Positions 23,048 to 35,456 are shown, counted from the stretch's first letter. The stretch is 64,000 bases of DNA from Phoenix dactylifera (GCF_009389715.1 NC_052397.1:17184129-17248128); one strand, 5' to 3'. The notes: generated by a model not told the origin, from the letters alone. Translations and numbers: made by a program.

Positions 23048-26000
23048 CCCCATCCCACGGCCCTTTTCTCCTCTTTGTAGCTTTTGTAGCTAGAGAAGGA
23101 GATCTCTCCCCTCTTGTTCTCCTTTCCTCTCCTCTCCGATGGCCCCCGCCTCCACTCCCCCCAGCGACCAAACTTCTCCCGCCCCTCCGGCCCGTCGTCG
23201 CGAGCCCCGGCGGGCATTTCGGTCAATGTAGGGGCGCCGGACATGGTGTAGCGGTAGAAGGAAGGCACACAGGATGGAGCCAGGCATTCCGGACGGAGGA
23301 ACCACGCGCGGCGTCCATTGGGGAAGAGACAACGACACACCGAAGCTTGGTGTACCATCGCGCGGTATATATAAATATACACGGGATCTAACGGTCCATG
23401 ATGATGCATCGCGTTCTCGCCCTTTCTTTTTCTTTTCTTTCTTTAACTCCAAATTTCTTCCTTGATATATATTATGTAATTCTTGCCGAACATACACGTT
23501 TTTTCTGTTCTTTAGTAGTTTTTAAATTATATAACGTTTAGTTCGCATTTCATGTGGAGGGTTTTGGGTTGGAAATTTGGAAATCTTTTTGCGCTGCGAT
23601 TTTTTGGTTATTGACTTATCATGGCGGATCTGTATCAGTGATCGAATGGGTTTTATTTGGTGATATTTATGGGTGTTGTTTAATTCTTTTGTGGGCTTAA
23701 TTGTTTGCTAATTATGGTAGTATAGGATTGGTTTTGGCTTGTTTAGTAAATCTTGGCTTGGGCTTTGATGTTTTTCCTAGATATGACTGGATGTTGTTTG
23801 TTTGAGTTCTTAATTTGCCTGAGATTTCTTTTTCTTTTTTCGAACTCGCCCTCTCCGTTCCGGAAATGCTTGTTTGTCTAAGTTAGTTAAGTTGTTTATT
23901 CAAATTCACAAATAAAGTGGTACAATTCGTAACATCTTTCTACATGGATTATGAGAATTTTAGGATTCTCATCTTCGTCATGAGAATTATTGTTGAAACT
24001 GTTGTTTGACGTGATTTTTACTGTTTAGCATCACTGTAGCATCAATTCTTTCTTTGTTGTTTTCCTCGATAAAAGATTCTCTTCCTTTGATTTTTTTTAA
24101 ACAACTTTTTCAGATTTTTTGTCCAGACTAGTATAATTCTACTCAGACTGATTTCTTTTCCCATGTCTTTATCATTCTCACTGACTAATATTTGTGGCAG
24201 CATTATGGAATACTCAAAATTTTGTAATATATATATATATATATTTTTTTTTTGTGCAGATTGTTGTTCTTGACTTTTTATTTTTGGGGGTACCAGTTTG
24301 GCATTGTTGTAGGCTTGTAGCATCAAATCCTTCTTTGTTGTTTTAATAACTAAAAGATTCTCTTCTTTGTTTTTTTAGCAAAAATTCCTTCCGTACGTTT
24401 TGTCCAAATTGGTCATATTCTCCCCCTGGTGATATTTTTTTCTCCTCATGAACATTCTCGTTGACAAATGTTACTGGCAGCATCATTAATACTCAGGCAT
24501 TGGTAAATAATTTTGATACTGATTTGCTGGCCTTGATACTAGTTGACCATCTCTTAGGAGATCACAAATGGATCCACATTGGAGCTTTATCTGATCCTTA
24601 ATGCTTATCATCAGAACTAGCCGCTCTTTCTTTTTTATGGATCCCTTTGATATGCATGATAATATATTGCTCCAACTAATGAATGTGAGTTTTAGCAGCT
24701 TAGATGATTATTTTTTTATGATTATCATGTGGCAAGAATGTGTGGTGATTTGATTATCATTTACTTCCCCACTTCGTTTTGGCATGTCTAAGATTCATGC
24801 ATTAGCTAGGGGAATTTGCGGTCTTGATTAAAATTAACTTTGTAATGGCATATGTTGAACTTGATTAATAGCTTTTCCATCATATTATGGCTGGAGTGGA
24901 GTTCAGATTTTTAGTGCAAAGGTCAATTGGATGGTTCTTTTGCTTCCTTTGGGCTTGTGTTGCGTCAGGCAGGAAGAATAATGAAACAAGAAGAAAAAAA
25001 AGAGAAAAGAACCAGAGCATAGAATATTGATATTGTTCGTTCTATTGACCTACATCCACGGGCAGAGACGATACAAAAATTTCACTATAGAAAACTGGAG
25101 ATTATAGAGTAGAAGATTTTTTCACAAACCCTATCCTCCATTTTACCCGATCTCTAGAATACTAAATCATATATAATAGAGTAAGTCGATTTAGACTTGA
25201 ACTAGTGTCCTATAATAATTGGGGCTTGTAAACTCAAGACATGCTCAACTTAAGTATTGGACTTTTTCAGGCTTTTCTAGTGGCATGTAAGGACTTGGCA
25301 TTAGAATCCCCTTTTGCTTATCTTAGTCTTCTTGCCAGTGATGGAGTAGATGTTCAACATGGTGCTAGAGCAACGGTTTGTTTTTATTCTTCACCTCTAT
25401 AAACCTATTTCTTAATTGTATTTGTCAATGATAAAATCACCCTTTGCAAACTATTCTTTTATTATGCAAGATATACCATATGCTTGTATTGCTCCGCTTT
25501 GTGTCAATCTTGTGCAAAATAGAAATACTCAGGCCTCATTGTGTGTTCAGTTGGAAGATGGGGTGTTCAATTGCCTTATGTCTTTAAAAGAAATAGCAAG
25601 ATAATGTTGGTGGACAGTAACTCTGGATGCCACCTTGTATAAGCAAAAGCCTAAGAAGTGGATGGAGAACTGGATAGAGAAAGAGTTAACCTCTTGAAAA
25701 AGGAGTAGTATTTGGTGGTGGGTATCCTTCTTTTGGTTCAGCCTACCCTTGCTGTTACTCCCATATGTTCTTTTAAAATTTTAGTTTATTGATGAATCAC
25801 TTGGCGATCTTATATGTGAATTCTTTGGGGAGAGTGTGGTGGTTCAGGGGACTCACAATTTGGTGGCATGGGAGGATCTTTTTGTGTATTTATAGCCATC
25901 TGGTTTCTACTTTAAAGAGCTCAAGCGGCTTCATATGGTTCTTTTACGCTAGTTGTCTTGGAACAACTGGTTGCTTTTGTAAATCTCTTGCTGCGTATAA

Positions 26001-29000
26001 GTATAGACACAGAGTTCTTGAAGGTCTCTATGGTGTGCCTGGAATTTGAAGGGGGTTGAGTTTGTCTAGCTGCTTGGTAAAGATTTAACCTCTAGATATA
26101 TGATGGTGCTCATGTTCGTTGTTAGGAAAACACTATACTATAGTCTCTCTCAGGATGAAATTCCTTTATTTAGGTTTATTTTTTCATTTTCTTCCTCCAT
26201 GCTACGTTCATCCTTACAAGAAAGTGCGGGTAGAAATGACCTTTACAACTTTTATTTTTGGTTGGTTGGTAACTTTTGATAGGAAGGTACCACATATGAT
26301 CCTAAACAGAACCAGGGAGTACAAGTGGCATTTTCTAGTTGAGAATGCATTGGTTGACTTTTTGAATGTAAAGCTAGTCATATTTTGGTTTCAGCAGATT
26401 AACTTGTGAAATTTTCTTTCTATTAATGAAAATCTAAAACAGAGAGTCAAAATAAGAAAGGAGATTGGTTTGGGAAAAGTCATGTATTTTTTCTTTGTGA
26501 TACATAATAGTTCAGATGTTGCATATAAACCTTCTGAGGGCATCAGGAAAAATTACCATACTCCACTAATATATCATGTCAATGATCTTCTCCATTTGTC
26601 ACTAATGCTGGATTAAGATGCTTGAATTTTTGTGGAAACTAGATAATTAATTGACATTGGGATAATGCTGTAACTTGGTTTTTCAGCTTGTACTTATGCC
26701 TTGGAAAACACTTCACTTTTTTGCAAAATGTTTCCTCTTGTTGTGTATGCAATCTTTTCCAAGTTCGGGGAAATCATGGATGATTATTCTTTGTTCCTTC
26801 TTTGCAAGCATGTTGGCTTTCCATGTTTCATGGCAAGCCCCTGTTATTCCCTAAGTTTGCCTTGACCAGGAAATCAATGCCAATGGAGGGTTGATGTCAG
26901 GTTGAAGTAGGTCATGAACCATTCTCAAACTTTGATGGATCATACTCTGGTTTGTAAAGCTGAACCGTTGTAAACCAAATAAAGCTTGCAAGTTAAGGAT
27001 ATACAATGGCAAAACCTTGCTTTCCTAAAATTTGTGGTGATCTCATGGTTAGTTGCTTCTGCTCAACGAAGTTATTGTTTCGAATCAGAAATTCCTATGG
27101 GATCTTTGTAGCTAGTCAAGGCCCATGTCAGGAAGTTTGTTCTTTCATAACTCCTTTTTCTTGTCGGTGAGGTTTTCAGTACCATCTTGGGTGTAGCTGG
27201 AGGAGAATGGTAAATTTGGTTTTGAGATCAATTGCTTGCATCTTGCATACGACTAAAATTCTTTGTTTTAATTGTTGGAGAAGGTATTGGACTCCACTCA
27301 AGTAGTTCCACGTCACTTTGAAATTTTTTGCTTGCTTAAAGCTAATCTTTTCAAATCATTTGTCTAAGAGATTTTTACATGTATGATACACAATTTGCCA
27401 GTGCATGAAATATTGCGAACACTGCAGTTTTCCATCATTCACCCGAATTACCCCTTTTTACAAGAGAATAAAGACTATTTATTTGAAATTGTTGATTGCC
27501 ATAATTCTCTAATTCAACTTTTTTTATCATCTATCCTGTTTTCTGTATCCCTGCGGGAGTGGAGAATGGAAATGAATCCATGAGGAGTTTCTCGTGAGGT
27601 TTCATCATTTCAGTAACAGGTGTAGAACAGTGATAAATTTGACGTGCTGGGATCTGTCTAGAGGTCATATGCAGTTAGAGATTGCGATTTTTGTTCTTCA
27701 GTCTTGGTCAGCGGCGTTTGAGTGGGCCTAGCTTGTAATCTTCTTTGAAGAATGTTATCTGCAGGAAATTTGAGATTTTAGATTCTGATGTGATGTTTTT
27801 ACTAACTGAGATATTTGGAAAGGGATCTTTGAATTAATTGTAATGCATATTATCATCTCTTTTTGTTTGAGGAGTCTGCTTGTCCTTTTTTGGGTAAGAC
27901 AGATGTTGCCTTGAGTCTAAGTTCAAGCTTATGCTTATGTGCATGCATGGGTTGAGTTTGTGATAAGCTCTGTATCTCCTTATAAATGCTACTAGTTTAA
28001 TTGCTGAACTTATACAATACGGAAGAATTTCTCTCAAACAAGTGGGCAAAAAATGGTCTCTCCTTGCTAAAAACTGTCATGTGCATCAATGTGACATACC
28101 TCATATAACCTTTTGATCCAGAATTTAATGACCTAAAAGTTGAAAGGAGCGAAATGAGGGATGATTATTTTCAATGAAAATCTGGGTAGGCTGGAGTGCC
28201 TTTGGAGGTGGTTCTGTGAAAGTTGAGGAAAAGTATCCTTTTTTTGGTTATAGAAGACAAGGAACTGAAGGCTTGTTGCAACGATAGGCTAAAACTAATC
28301 CAGATCCCTCAATGTCTTTATGAACAGCTGGATAGATCATTGAACAATTTGAGCCAGATTTCTTCAAGGAAGATATTTTTGACCTTGATGGCTCATTTTA
28401 GAGACCCATTAGGAATGTCGATTTTCATTAAGTCTACTGAAGTCTGCACCAGATGTGGCATCACCAGTCATGCTTGTCTTGTGGACAATGATGTCTTGGC
28501 ATTTTAGGAGGCTTTGCTCTTGAAAGTGTTAGGAAGTGAATGCTAAAAGAGCAAGATGGTGAGAAAGTTATATATAACTAGGCTCTTATACTGCAGAGGG
28601 ATGAGCTTGAAAATGTGAATTATCAGAGGCAGAGATAAGGGTGAAAGAATTTTCTTATGATTTCAAACTAATACAGCTTTATTAACATTGAATCTTCTCT
28701 TGTTGTGATCCCTTATGATCTTATCTCTATTTATATTATTATTTAGATCCCTACCATTTAAAGGGCCCCTTTTTTTGATGAATGATATCTATTTTTTTCC
28801 AAGGACAGAAATGTAAGAATCTTTAATCTTTTTGTTGTAACTTTGCTATGTTGTTGAACCTCTTGATGTCTTCCTCACAAGCATGGACCAATTTGGTGTT
28901 AGTGCAAATCTTGTTTGCCTTTCCTTTAATCATGTTGAGAAGTTAATGATAAGTCCCCATCATATATCATGAGGTACACTTCAGAGTTATAATGTTGTTT

Positions 29001-29900
29001 TGCTGCCAAGGTTAAGTTTCTCCAAACAATAGAATTACTGAATAAATTCGTGCTGCTATTTTTAGAGAAAAGAATATGGACAATCCTTTTCCTTGAATTC
29101 TGTTTCCTACGCTACCATTGGTAATGGCGTTGATCAAGTGAACTGGTCAATTCAGCCATGAGGCTAGTCTACAAGGAAAATTTGCATCAGTAATCAGTAA
29201 AATTATTATTATGTAATGATCTTCTAAAACCTTGGGAGTTCTGTTTGCAGTGTTGAATCTGAGGTCTCTCTTTCGCCTAGCTGTAAGGTCCCGGTGGTTG
29301 CTATTACTGCATGTGGTTGCAGGTTGTGATATGATGTTGATGTAATTGCGCCATGCATGTGTGAACACTCATTCATTAATCAGAATGATTGCCGCTCATG
29401 GTGTAGTGATGCTTGATGAACCTCTGAGACCATGTTGCTGAAAATTTTCTTTATTATCGAAAATAACAGCAGTTTAAGCTATGCTGATTGGTGCTGATAT
29501 CGGCCATGATGGGTTCTGAATTTGGAATCCTGCTTGTCTTGGTTATTTATGCGACAAAGTTGTCATGAACATTATAGCAAATATAATTCTGCTCGTTGGC
29601 TATTTATTCACCCTCATGGTGCAACAAGTGACATTGATGGCTGTGGCAGGACTGAATTCTAGATGGAAACTGGGAAGCACAGCTATGTGAGTAATTGGTG
29701 GTCAGCTTGTAGGGTTGGATGTAGCATGGTGGCATGCATGGGATATTTGTCCTAATGAAGGTTATGGATCTGACATGAGGCCCCAAATGGTTTCCATCCA
29801 ATCGGAATCCAGTCAATCATCTGATCACTCTCATTTGGCTTAGATTTACTTCATGGAATGTGTGTGCTCTTGCTTGTTTTAAGCTGCGACTCATGAGAAT
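23048..29900 (+). other. T-rich stretch; possible non-coding transcript or gene not recognised
   Basis: After the TATA box, the first ATG (23139-23141) opens a 30-residue Pro/Arg-rich frame (MAPASTPPSDQ...) ending at TAG near 23229. From 23460 on, the plus strand is T-rich, as plant introns and untranslated transcripts are. Open frames at 25416, 25789, 26119, 27383 and 28223 show no known domain, no biased codon pattern and no chain of phased splice sites that I can support. It may be a long non-coding RNA, a leader and intron of a gene whose exons I missed, or plain spacer. Confidence 0.3.
24030..24525 (+). repeat. Diverged tandem duplication, period about 281 bp
   Basis: The unit starting TGTAGCATCAATTCTTTCTT near 24035 is repeated from about 24316 (TGTAGCATCAAATCCTTCTT). 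Shared landmarks in the same order are AAAAGATTCTCTTC, TTTTGTCCA, a CTGACTAATATT / TTGACAAATGTT pair, GGCAGCAT and AATACTCA. It is an old local duplication. Confidence 0.7.
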
Positions 29901-30075
29901 GAAATCGAAGGGTGTATGATCATTCTAGCACAAGCTTAATTACGTATTTGCATCATTTTGATAGGCATTATACAAGAAGCCTAGCTCCCTCTGTTATGCC
30001 GTCAAGGTTAGGGGTTTTGCTTTTCCAGCAGCATAATACAAGGCCCCAGTGCTTCAGGGCTTATGAGACTGGATA

Positions 30076-31754
30076 TGTCACGCCCCCGCCTCTGCGAGGC
30101 ACGTGAGGCACCTAGTGCCCACGTGGGGGCCACATGAGGGGGGAACATGGGGCTCCCCTGCCAGATATTGTCCGGTTCTGGGGTTTCACGCAAGCGTCCT
30201 TCACCCCTCCCCGGTTTTGTTTTCCACCCAAAACGCGTCTGCAGGATTAGGAGACACCCGCCTCATATGCCCAGGCTCTGGAACGAGTCTTTCCGATGTG
30301 GGACTATTGGGCCTCACACCAATGTCACGCCCCCGCCTCTGCGAGGCACGTGAGGCACCTAGTGCCCACGTGGGGGCCACATGAGGGGGGAACACGGGGC
30401 TCCCCTGCCAGATATTGTCCGGTTCTGGGGTTTCACGCAAGCGTCCTTCACCCCTCCCCGGTTTTGTTTTCCACCCAAAACGCGTCTGCAGGATTAGGAG
30501 ACACCCGCCTCATATGCCCAGGCTCTGGAACGAGTCTTTTCGATGTGGGACTATTGGGCCTCACACCCTTCCCACCATCGGACAAGAGCCGTCCTCGGCT
30601 CTGATACCAAATGTCACGCCCCCGCCTTTGCGAGGCACGTGAGGCACCTAGTGCCCACGTGGGGGCCACATGAGGGGGGAACACGGGGCTCCCCTGCCAG
30701 ATATTGTCCGGTTCTGGGGCTTCACGCAAGCGTCCTTCACCCCTCCTCGGTTTTGTTTTCCACCCAAAACGCGTCTGCAGGATTAGGAGACACCCGCCTC
30801 ATATGCCCAGGCTCTAGAACGAGTCTTTCCGATGTGGGACTATTGGGCCTCACACCCTTCCCACCATCGGACAAGAGCCGTCCTCGGCTCTGATACCAAA
30901 TGTCACGCCCCCGCCTCTGCGAGGCACGTGAGGCATCTAGTGCCCACGTGGGGGCCACATGAGGGGGGAACACGGGGCTCCCCTGCCAGATATTGTCCGG
31001 TTCTGGGGCTTCACGCAAGCGTCCTTCACCCCTCCTCGATTTTGTTTTCCACCCAAAACGCGTCTGCAGGATTAGGAGACACCCGCCTCATATGCCCAGG
31101 CTCTAGAACGAGTCTTTCCGATGTGGGACTATACACCCTTCCCACCATCGGACAAGAGCCGTCCTCGGCTCTGATACCAAATGTCACGCCCCCGCCTCTG
31201 CGAGGCACGTGAGGCACCTAGTGCCCACGTGGGGGCCACATGAGGGGGGAACACGGGGCTCCCCTGCCAGATATTGTCCGGTTCTGGGGCTTCACGCAAG
31301 CGTCCTTCACCCCTCCCCGGTTTTGTTTTCCACCCAAAACGCGTCTGCAGGATTAGGAGACACCCGCCTCATATGCCCAGGCTCTAGAACGAGTCTTTCC
31401 GATGTGGGACTATTAGGCCTCACACCCTTCCCACCATCGGACAAGAGCCGTCCTCGGCTCTGATACCAAATGTCACGCCCCCGCCTTTGCGAGGCACGTG
31501 AGGCACCTAGTGCCCACGTGGGGGCCACATGAGGGGGGAACACGGGGCTCCCCTGCCAGATATTGTCCGGTTCTGGGGCTTCACGCAAGCGTCCTTCACC
31601 CCTCCCCGGTTTTGTTTTCCACCCAAAACGCGTCTGCAGGATTAGGAGACACCCGCCACATATGCCCAGGCTCTAGAACGAGTCTTTCTGATGTGGGACT
31701 ATTGGGCCTCACACCCTTCCCACCATCGGACAAGAGCCGTCCTCGGCTCTGATA
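30076..31754 (-). mobile_element. Tandem array of six TRIM (miniature LTR retrotransposon) units
   Basis: Six head-to-tail copies start at 30076, 30323, 30612, 30901, 31182 and 31471. The full period is 289 bp. On the minus strand each unit is an LTR of about 243 bp (TGTGAGGCCC ... GGGGCGTGACA) plus a 46-bp internal part. That part has TGGTATCAGAGC, which fits the initiator-Met tRNA primer-binding site, two bases after the LTR, and a purine tract GATGGTGGGAAGGG directly before the next LTR. So primer site, purine tract and LTRs are all present but there is no coding space. Copy 1 lacks about 42 bp of the internal part, copy 4 has an 8-bp loss, and the last copy stops inside the primer site. 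GGATA flanks both ends (30071-30075 and 31755-31759). Open frames here are repeats of non-coding DNA. Confidence 0.85.
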
Positions 31755-31759
31755 GGATA

Positions 31760-32065
31760 TATGTATAAAAAAAAGAAAGAAAGCTCAACCCCGCATTGCC
31801 TCGGACCTCAATGATGTCAAGCAACTGGAGAGAACATCGGCTTCTCCCACTAGTTTCTCCATCAGAGCATTCATTTTTAAGAGCCAAAATGTCCATTCCT
31901 TCTTCCCTCCCTCTGAAAAAATTTAAGGCAGAAGCATTAGTCATAACATTGATGTATTAGTCATCATTAAAATTTATTGTTTAATATATAATAAAAAATT
32001 GGTTATTGAAGCTTTCTATAAAAAATTGTTGTAATTCATTATATTGAGTTCTTAATATCTTAAAG

Positions 32066-32139
<74 letters not shown>

Positions 32140-33069
32140 GGGGGAGTATAGTTTTTTTTTCTTTTTTTATAAAATGTAAGTACACTGCTTCTTCGATCAT
32201 TTGACTAGATCTATAAGTATCTTATAGTATCTTTCATTATTTATACTCTGTATTTTTTTTTATATAATGTATATGGCTCAAATTGTGCTACCTTTGAATC
32301 ATATATTTAGAAGTTTTGGACCTTCGTTGTTTCCGGTTGGTTTATTTTTTTTTCAGTAATTTATTTAATCAAGGAAACAACTACAGCGAAGTTGGCTTGG
32401 CATCCATTTCTCTTTTCTTTTTGTTTTTTTTTCTCCCTTTAATATTGAAAAGGGTTGAATTTTAGAGGACATACTATCATTTATCGGTCTCCCCACAGGC
32501 TACAACTTTCCATCCAACATTTTTTTTATAGAAAAATTTTTATGAATATTCTTTTAAATAACAAATTTTGTACAAGTATTTTTCTAAAATTAATATTTGC
32601 ATGTATCTCTTTGCAAAACACTTATTTTTTTAATTCTTATTTTATACTCCAGCCGGAGTCAGAACGGTTCGATATTCCTAACCCGAGCCAGTTCGGCCCG
32701 ACCAACGTGATAAACTTGTGATCACAAGGACCTTCCCACTGAAGTGGTCCAAAGTTGTTCTTCCGATTCACATCAAACGGTCGAAAGGTAATGCGGTTGT
32801 AAAGAACGCCGTGGCATTTCCGAAAAACGCAACCAGTTTGAAATCGAAATCGCAAGCGCGCGGCATATGGACCGCTCCCCACCATTAGGATTACCGCGGC
32901 AGTTAGCCTCCCGTGTCTTGCCCTTGGTTCTCCGCTGGCAGCCGCCCGTCCATCGGCGGTAACCACACCGCGGTAAGACCAATAAATAACGGGACGCACA
33001 AATCGACGAAACGTAATTGGGTCAGTAGGAGGTCAAAAAGTTGGTCTTAAGAGAAATAGAATCCTCCCC
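31760..33069. other. Spacer upstream of the tubulin pseudogene
   Basis: AT-rich with a (TA)n(GA)n microsatellite. The part from about 32650 to 33060 is richer in GC and is probably the tubulin promoter. No other gene recognised. Confidence 0.5.
32067..32138. repeat. (TA)n(GA)n compound microsatellite
   Basis: About 26 TA units followed by ten GA units and then a G-run. Confidence 0.95.
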
Positions 33070-33077
33070 TATAAAAA
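33070..33077 (+). promoter_or_regulatory. TATA box of the alpha-tubulin pseudogene
   Basis: TATAAAAA lies 110-117 bp upstream of the original ATG (33187), a usual spacing for a plant gene with a leader of about 80 bp. Its survival suggests that the broken locus could still be transcribed. Confidence 0.65.
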
Positions 33078-35456
33078 GGCCGCGAGGGCGAAGGGAGAGA
33101 GGCATCGAAGGCGTCTTCATGGACGCCAGCCGGCCTTTCGTTTCTCCCTTCTCTTCCTCTTCTAGAGAGTTTGAAGGAATTCGAATATGAGGCATCTCGA
33201 TCCACATTGGCCAGGCCGGGATCCAGGTCGGCAATGCCTGCTGGGAACTTTACTGCCTCGAGCACGGAATCCAGGTCCGATCTCTTCATCTCTTTCCTCA
33301 GATATGTAGTCATTGCGATTCTCTGATAGTTTTCCCCATTTTTTTACCTAATCTATCTGTTCATTTCGATGTCGTTTATTGATCGTTTTCTCGTTTATTT
33401 CTATCATTTTTTTTTTACGCCAGATATATGTTTATCTGATCTAGAAATGGTGGATCCTTGTAAAATGCTTAATGTCATGTTAGAAGTCGATGATTTTGCT
33501 CGCGGATTTGTAGATCTGTGCTTCCTGATCAACCTGATGGTTAGATCTGGCGATATGTCTTTTAGATCCAGAGATTACTCGATTTTCTAAGAAACTTTCT
33601 TTTGAAAGTGGATTATCTGTTCGTAGGTCGACAGATCTCTGCTTTGTAGCTCTTTTGATGGTTGGATGTTTTTGAGATCTAGAGATTGGTATGTAATTTT
33701 CGATTTCTTTTTTTCCTTTCAAACATGCCTTGGTGTATCAGTACATTAGAACATGCCGATCTCCATTTTGTTACTGTTATTGCCTCTTCTATTTGGATGG
33801 ATCCGTCTCCTCCTGTTCTTATCTGTTTTTTTTGTTTTGTGCGGATATGTTGTTTATTGAGAATTGAGTTAAGATAGGTATACGGCTTATGCTGTAATGT
33901 TATATGGCTGAGATCAGATTATGTTTATTTTTGTAAGCGGTTCGGGTTTTCATCTGTTGGATAGATGGAGCTAGGGTTGTTCATTGTTTGAAAGTTTGAT
34001 CTTGGCTCAGATCTTTTTCCTCAGCCTTCTTGCATCTGCTCTGTTCTTGAATGTGCTACATTGGCATCGCTTACTAGTTTGTTTTTCTTCAGAAATATTG
34101 ATTTTGATAGATTTTCTAGGTATCTGATGCAGCTTGTCTTCTTTATTTCTTTTAATGGTCATCTTGGACTAGGTATTCCTTGCATAAATTAGTCTACGTA
34201 ATTTTATAACAATTAACTAGGTGGCAATGGATTGGATTTAAAACCTCAGTTTCATGATTTTTAGTCTTGGTCTTTATAACTATTAACTTTCTTTAGATCT
34301 TCAGAATATATTAACTGTTATTTAGTCTTGTTCTTTATTATAATTATTGTTATATTTGTGTTTTTGCTTGTGCCTTCTTTGACACCAGCTGACCTCTAAG
34401 CTTCAGGGTTTGGGGTTGAATCTAGCTCCAGTTGCGTTCGCTGAACGACCTTCATTAGAGTTATTTTTTTCTCTTTTGCAGCCTGATGGACAAATGCCTG
34501 GTGACAGGACTGTTGGTGGAGGTGATGATGCATTCAACACCTTCTTCAGTGAGACTGGTGCCGGAAAGCACGTTCCCCATGCTGCGTTTGTTGATCTTGA
34601 GCCTACTGTGATTGATGAGGTGAGGACCCGAACATTCCGCCAGCTCTTCCACCTGGAACAGCTCATTAATGGCAAAGAAGATGCTGCTAATAACTTTGCC
34701 CGTGGCCGCTACACCAGTAATTCTCCATTCTCAAAATTCTAGCTTCTTATTCTTTTTTCTTTTTGTGTCTGTTATTTCCTGATCATCTTGCTTGCATTCC
34801 TGCAGTTGGCAAGGAGATTGTCGATCTCTGCCTTGATCGCATTCGGAAGCTAGCTGACAACTGCACCGGCCTCCAAGGCTTCCTTGTCTTCAATGCTGTT
34901 GGTGGAGGGACTGGCTCGGGCCTTGGCTCTCTTCTCCTCGAACGCTTGTCTGTTGACTATGGCAAGAAGTCAAAGCTTGGGTTCACTGTGTACCCCTCAC
35001 CCCAGGTCTCCCCCTCTGTTGTTGATCCATACAACAGTGTTCTGTCAACCCAGTCCCTCCTCGAGCACACTGATGTTGCTGTTCTCCTTGACAATGAGGC
35101 CATCTATGACATCTGCAGGCGCTCTCTTGACATTGAACGTCCCATCTACACCAACCTCAATCGCCTGGTCTCTCAGGTGTGCAAGTGCTATACTAACATT
35201 TGAGTTCTTAAGCTTTGGTGCTTTCCTGGGTGACAGTTTTCTAAAGGAAGCCTTTTGCACTCTGCAGGTGATTTCTTCTCTGACTGCCTCCTTGAGGTTT
35301 GATGGTGCCCTGAATGTTGATGTCACAGAGTTCCAGACCAATCTGGTTCCTTACCCAAGGATTTACTTCATGTTTTCTTCCTATGCTCCTGTCATCTCTG
35401 CTAAGAAGGCTTACCATGAGCAGCTCTCCGTCGCTGGGATCACTAATCGTGGCTTT

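Noticed and set aside
30103-31752. Multiple overlapping open frames of 63-126 residues on both strands
   Set aside because: They recur with the 289-bp repeat and are translations of TRIM LTRs without any codon signal or domain.
30076-31754. Reading the array as a simple satellite or as a CRISPR-like repeat
   Set aside because: The unit has LTR ends, a tRNA primer site and a purine tract. The host is a plant nucleus and there are no unique spacers.
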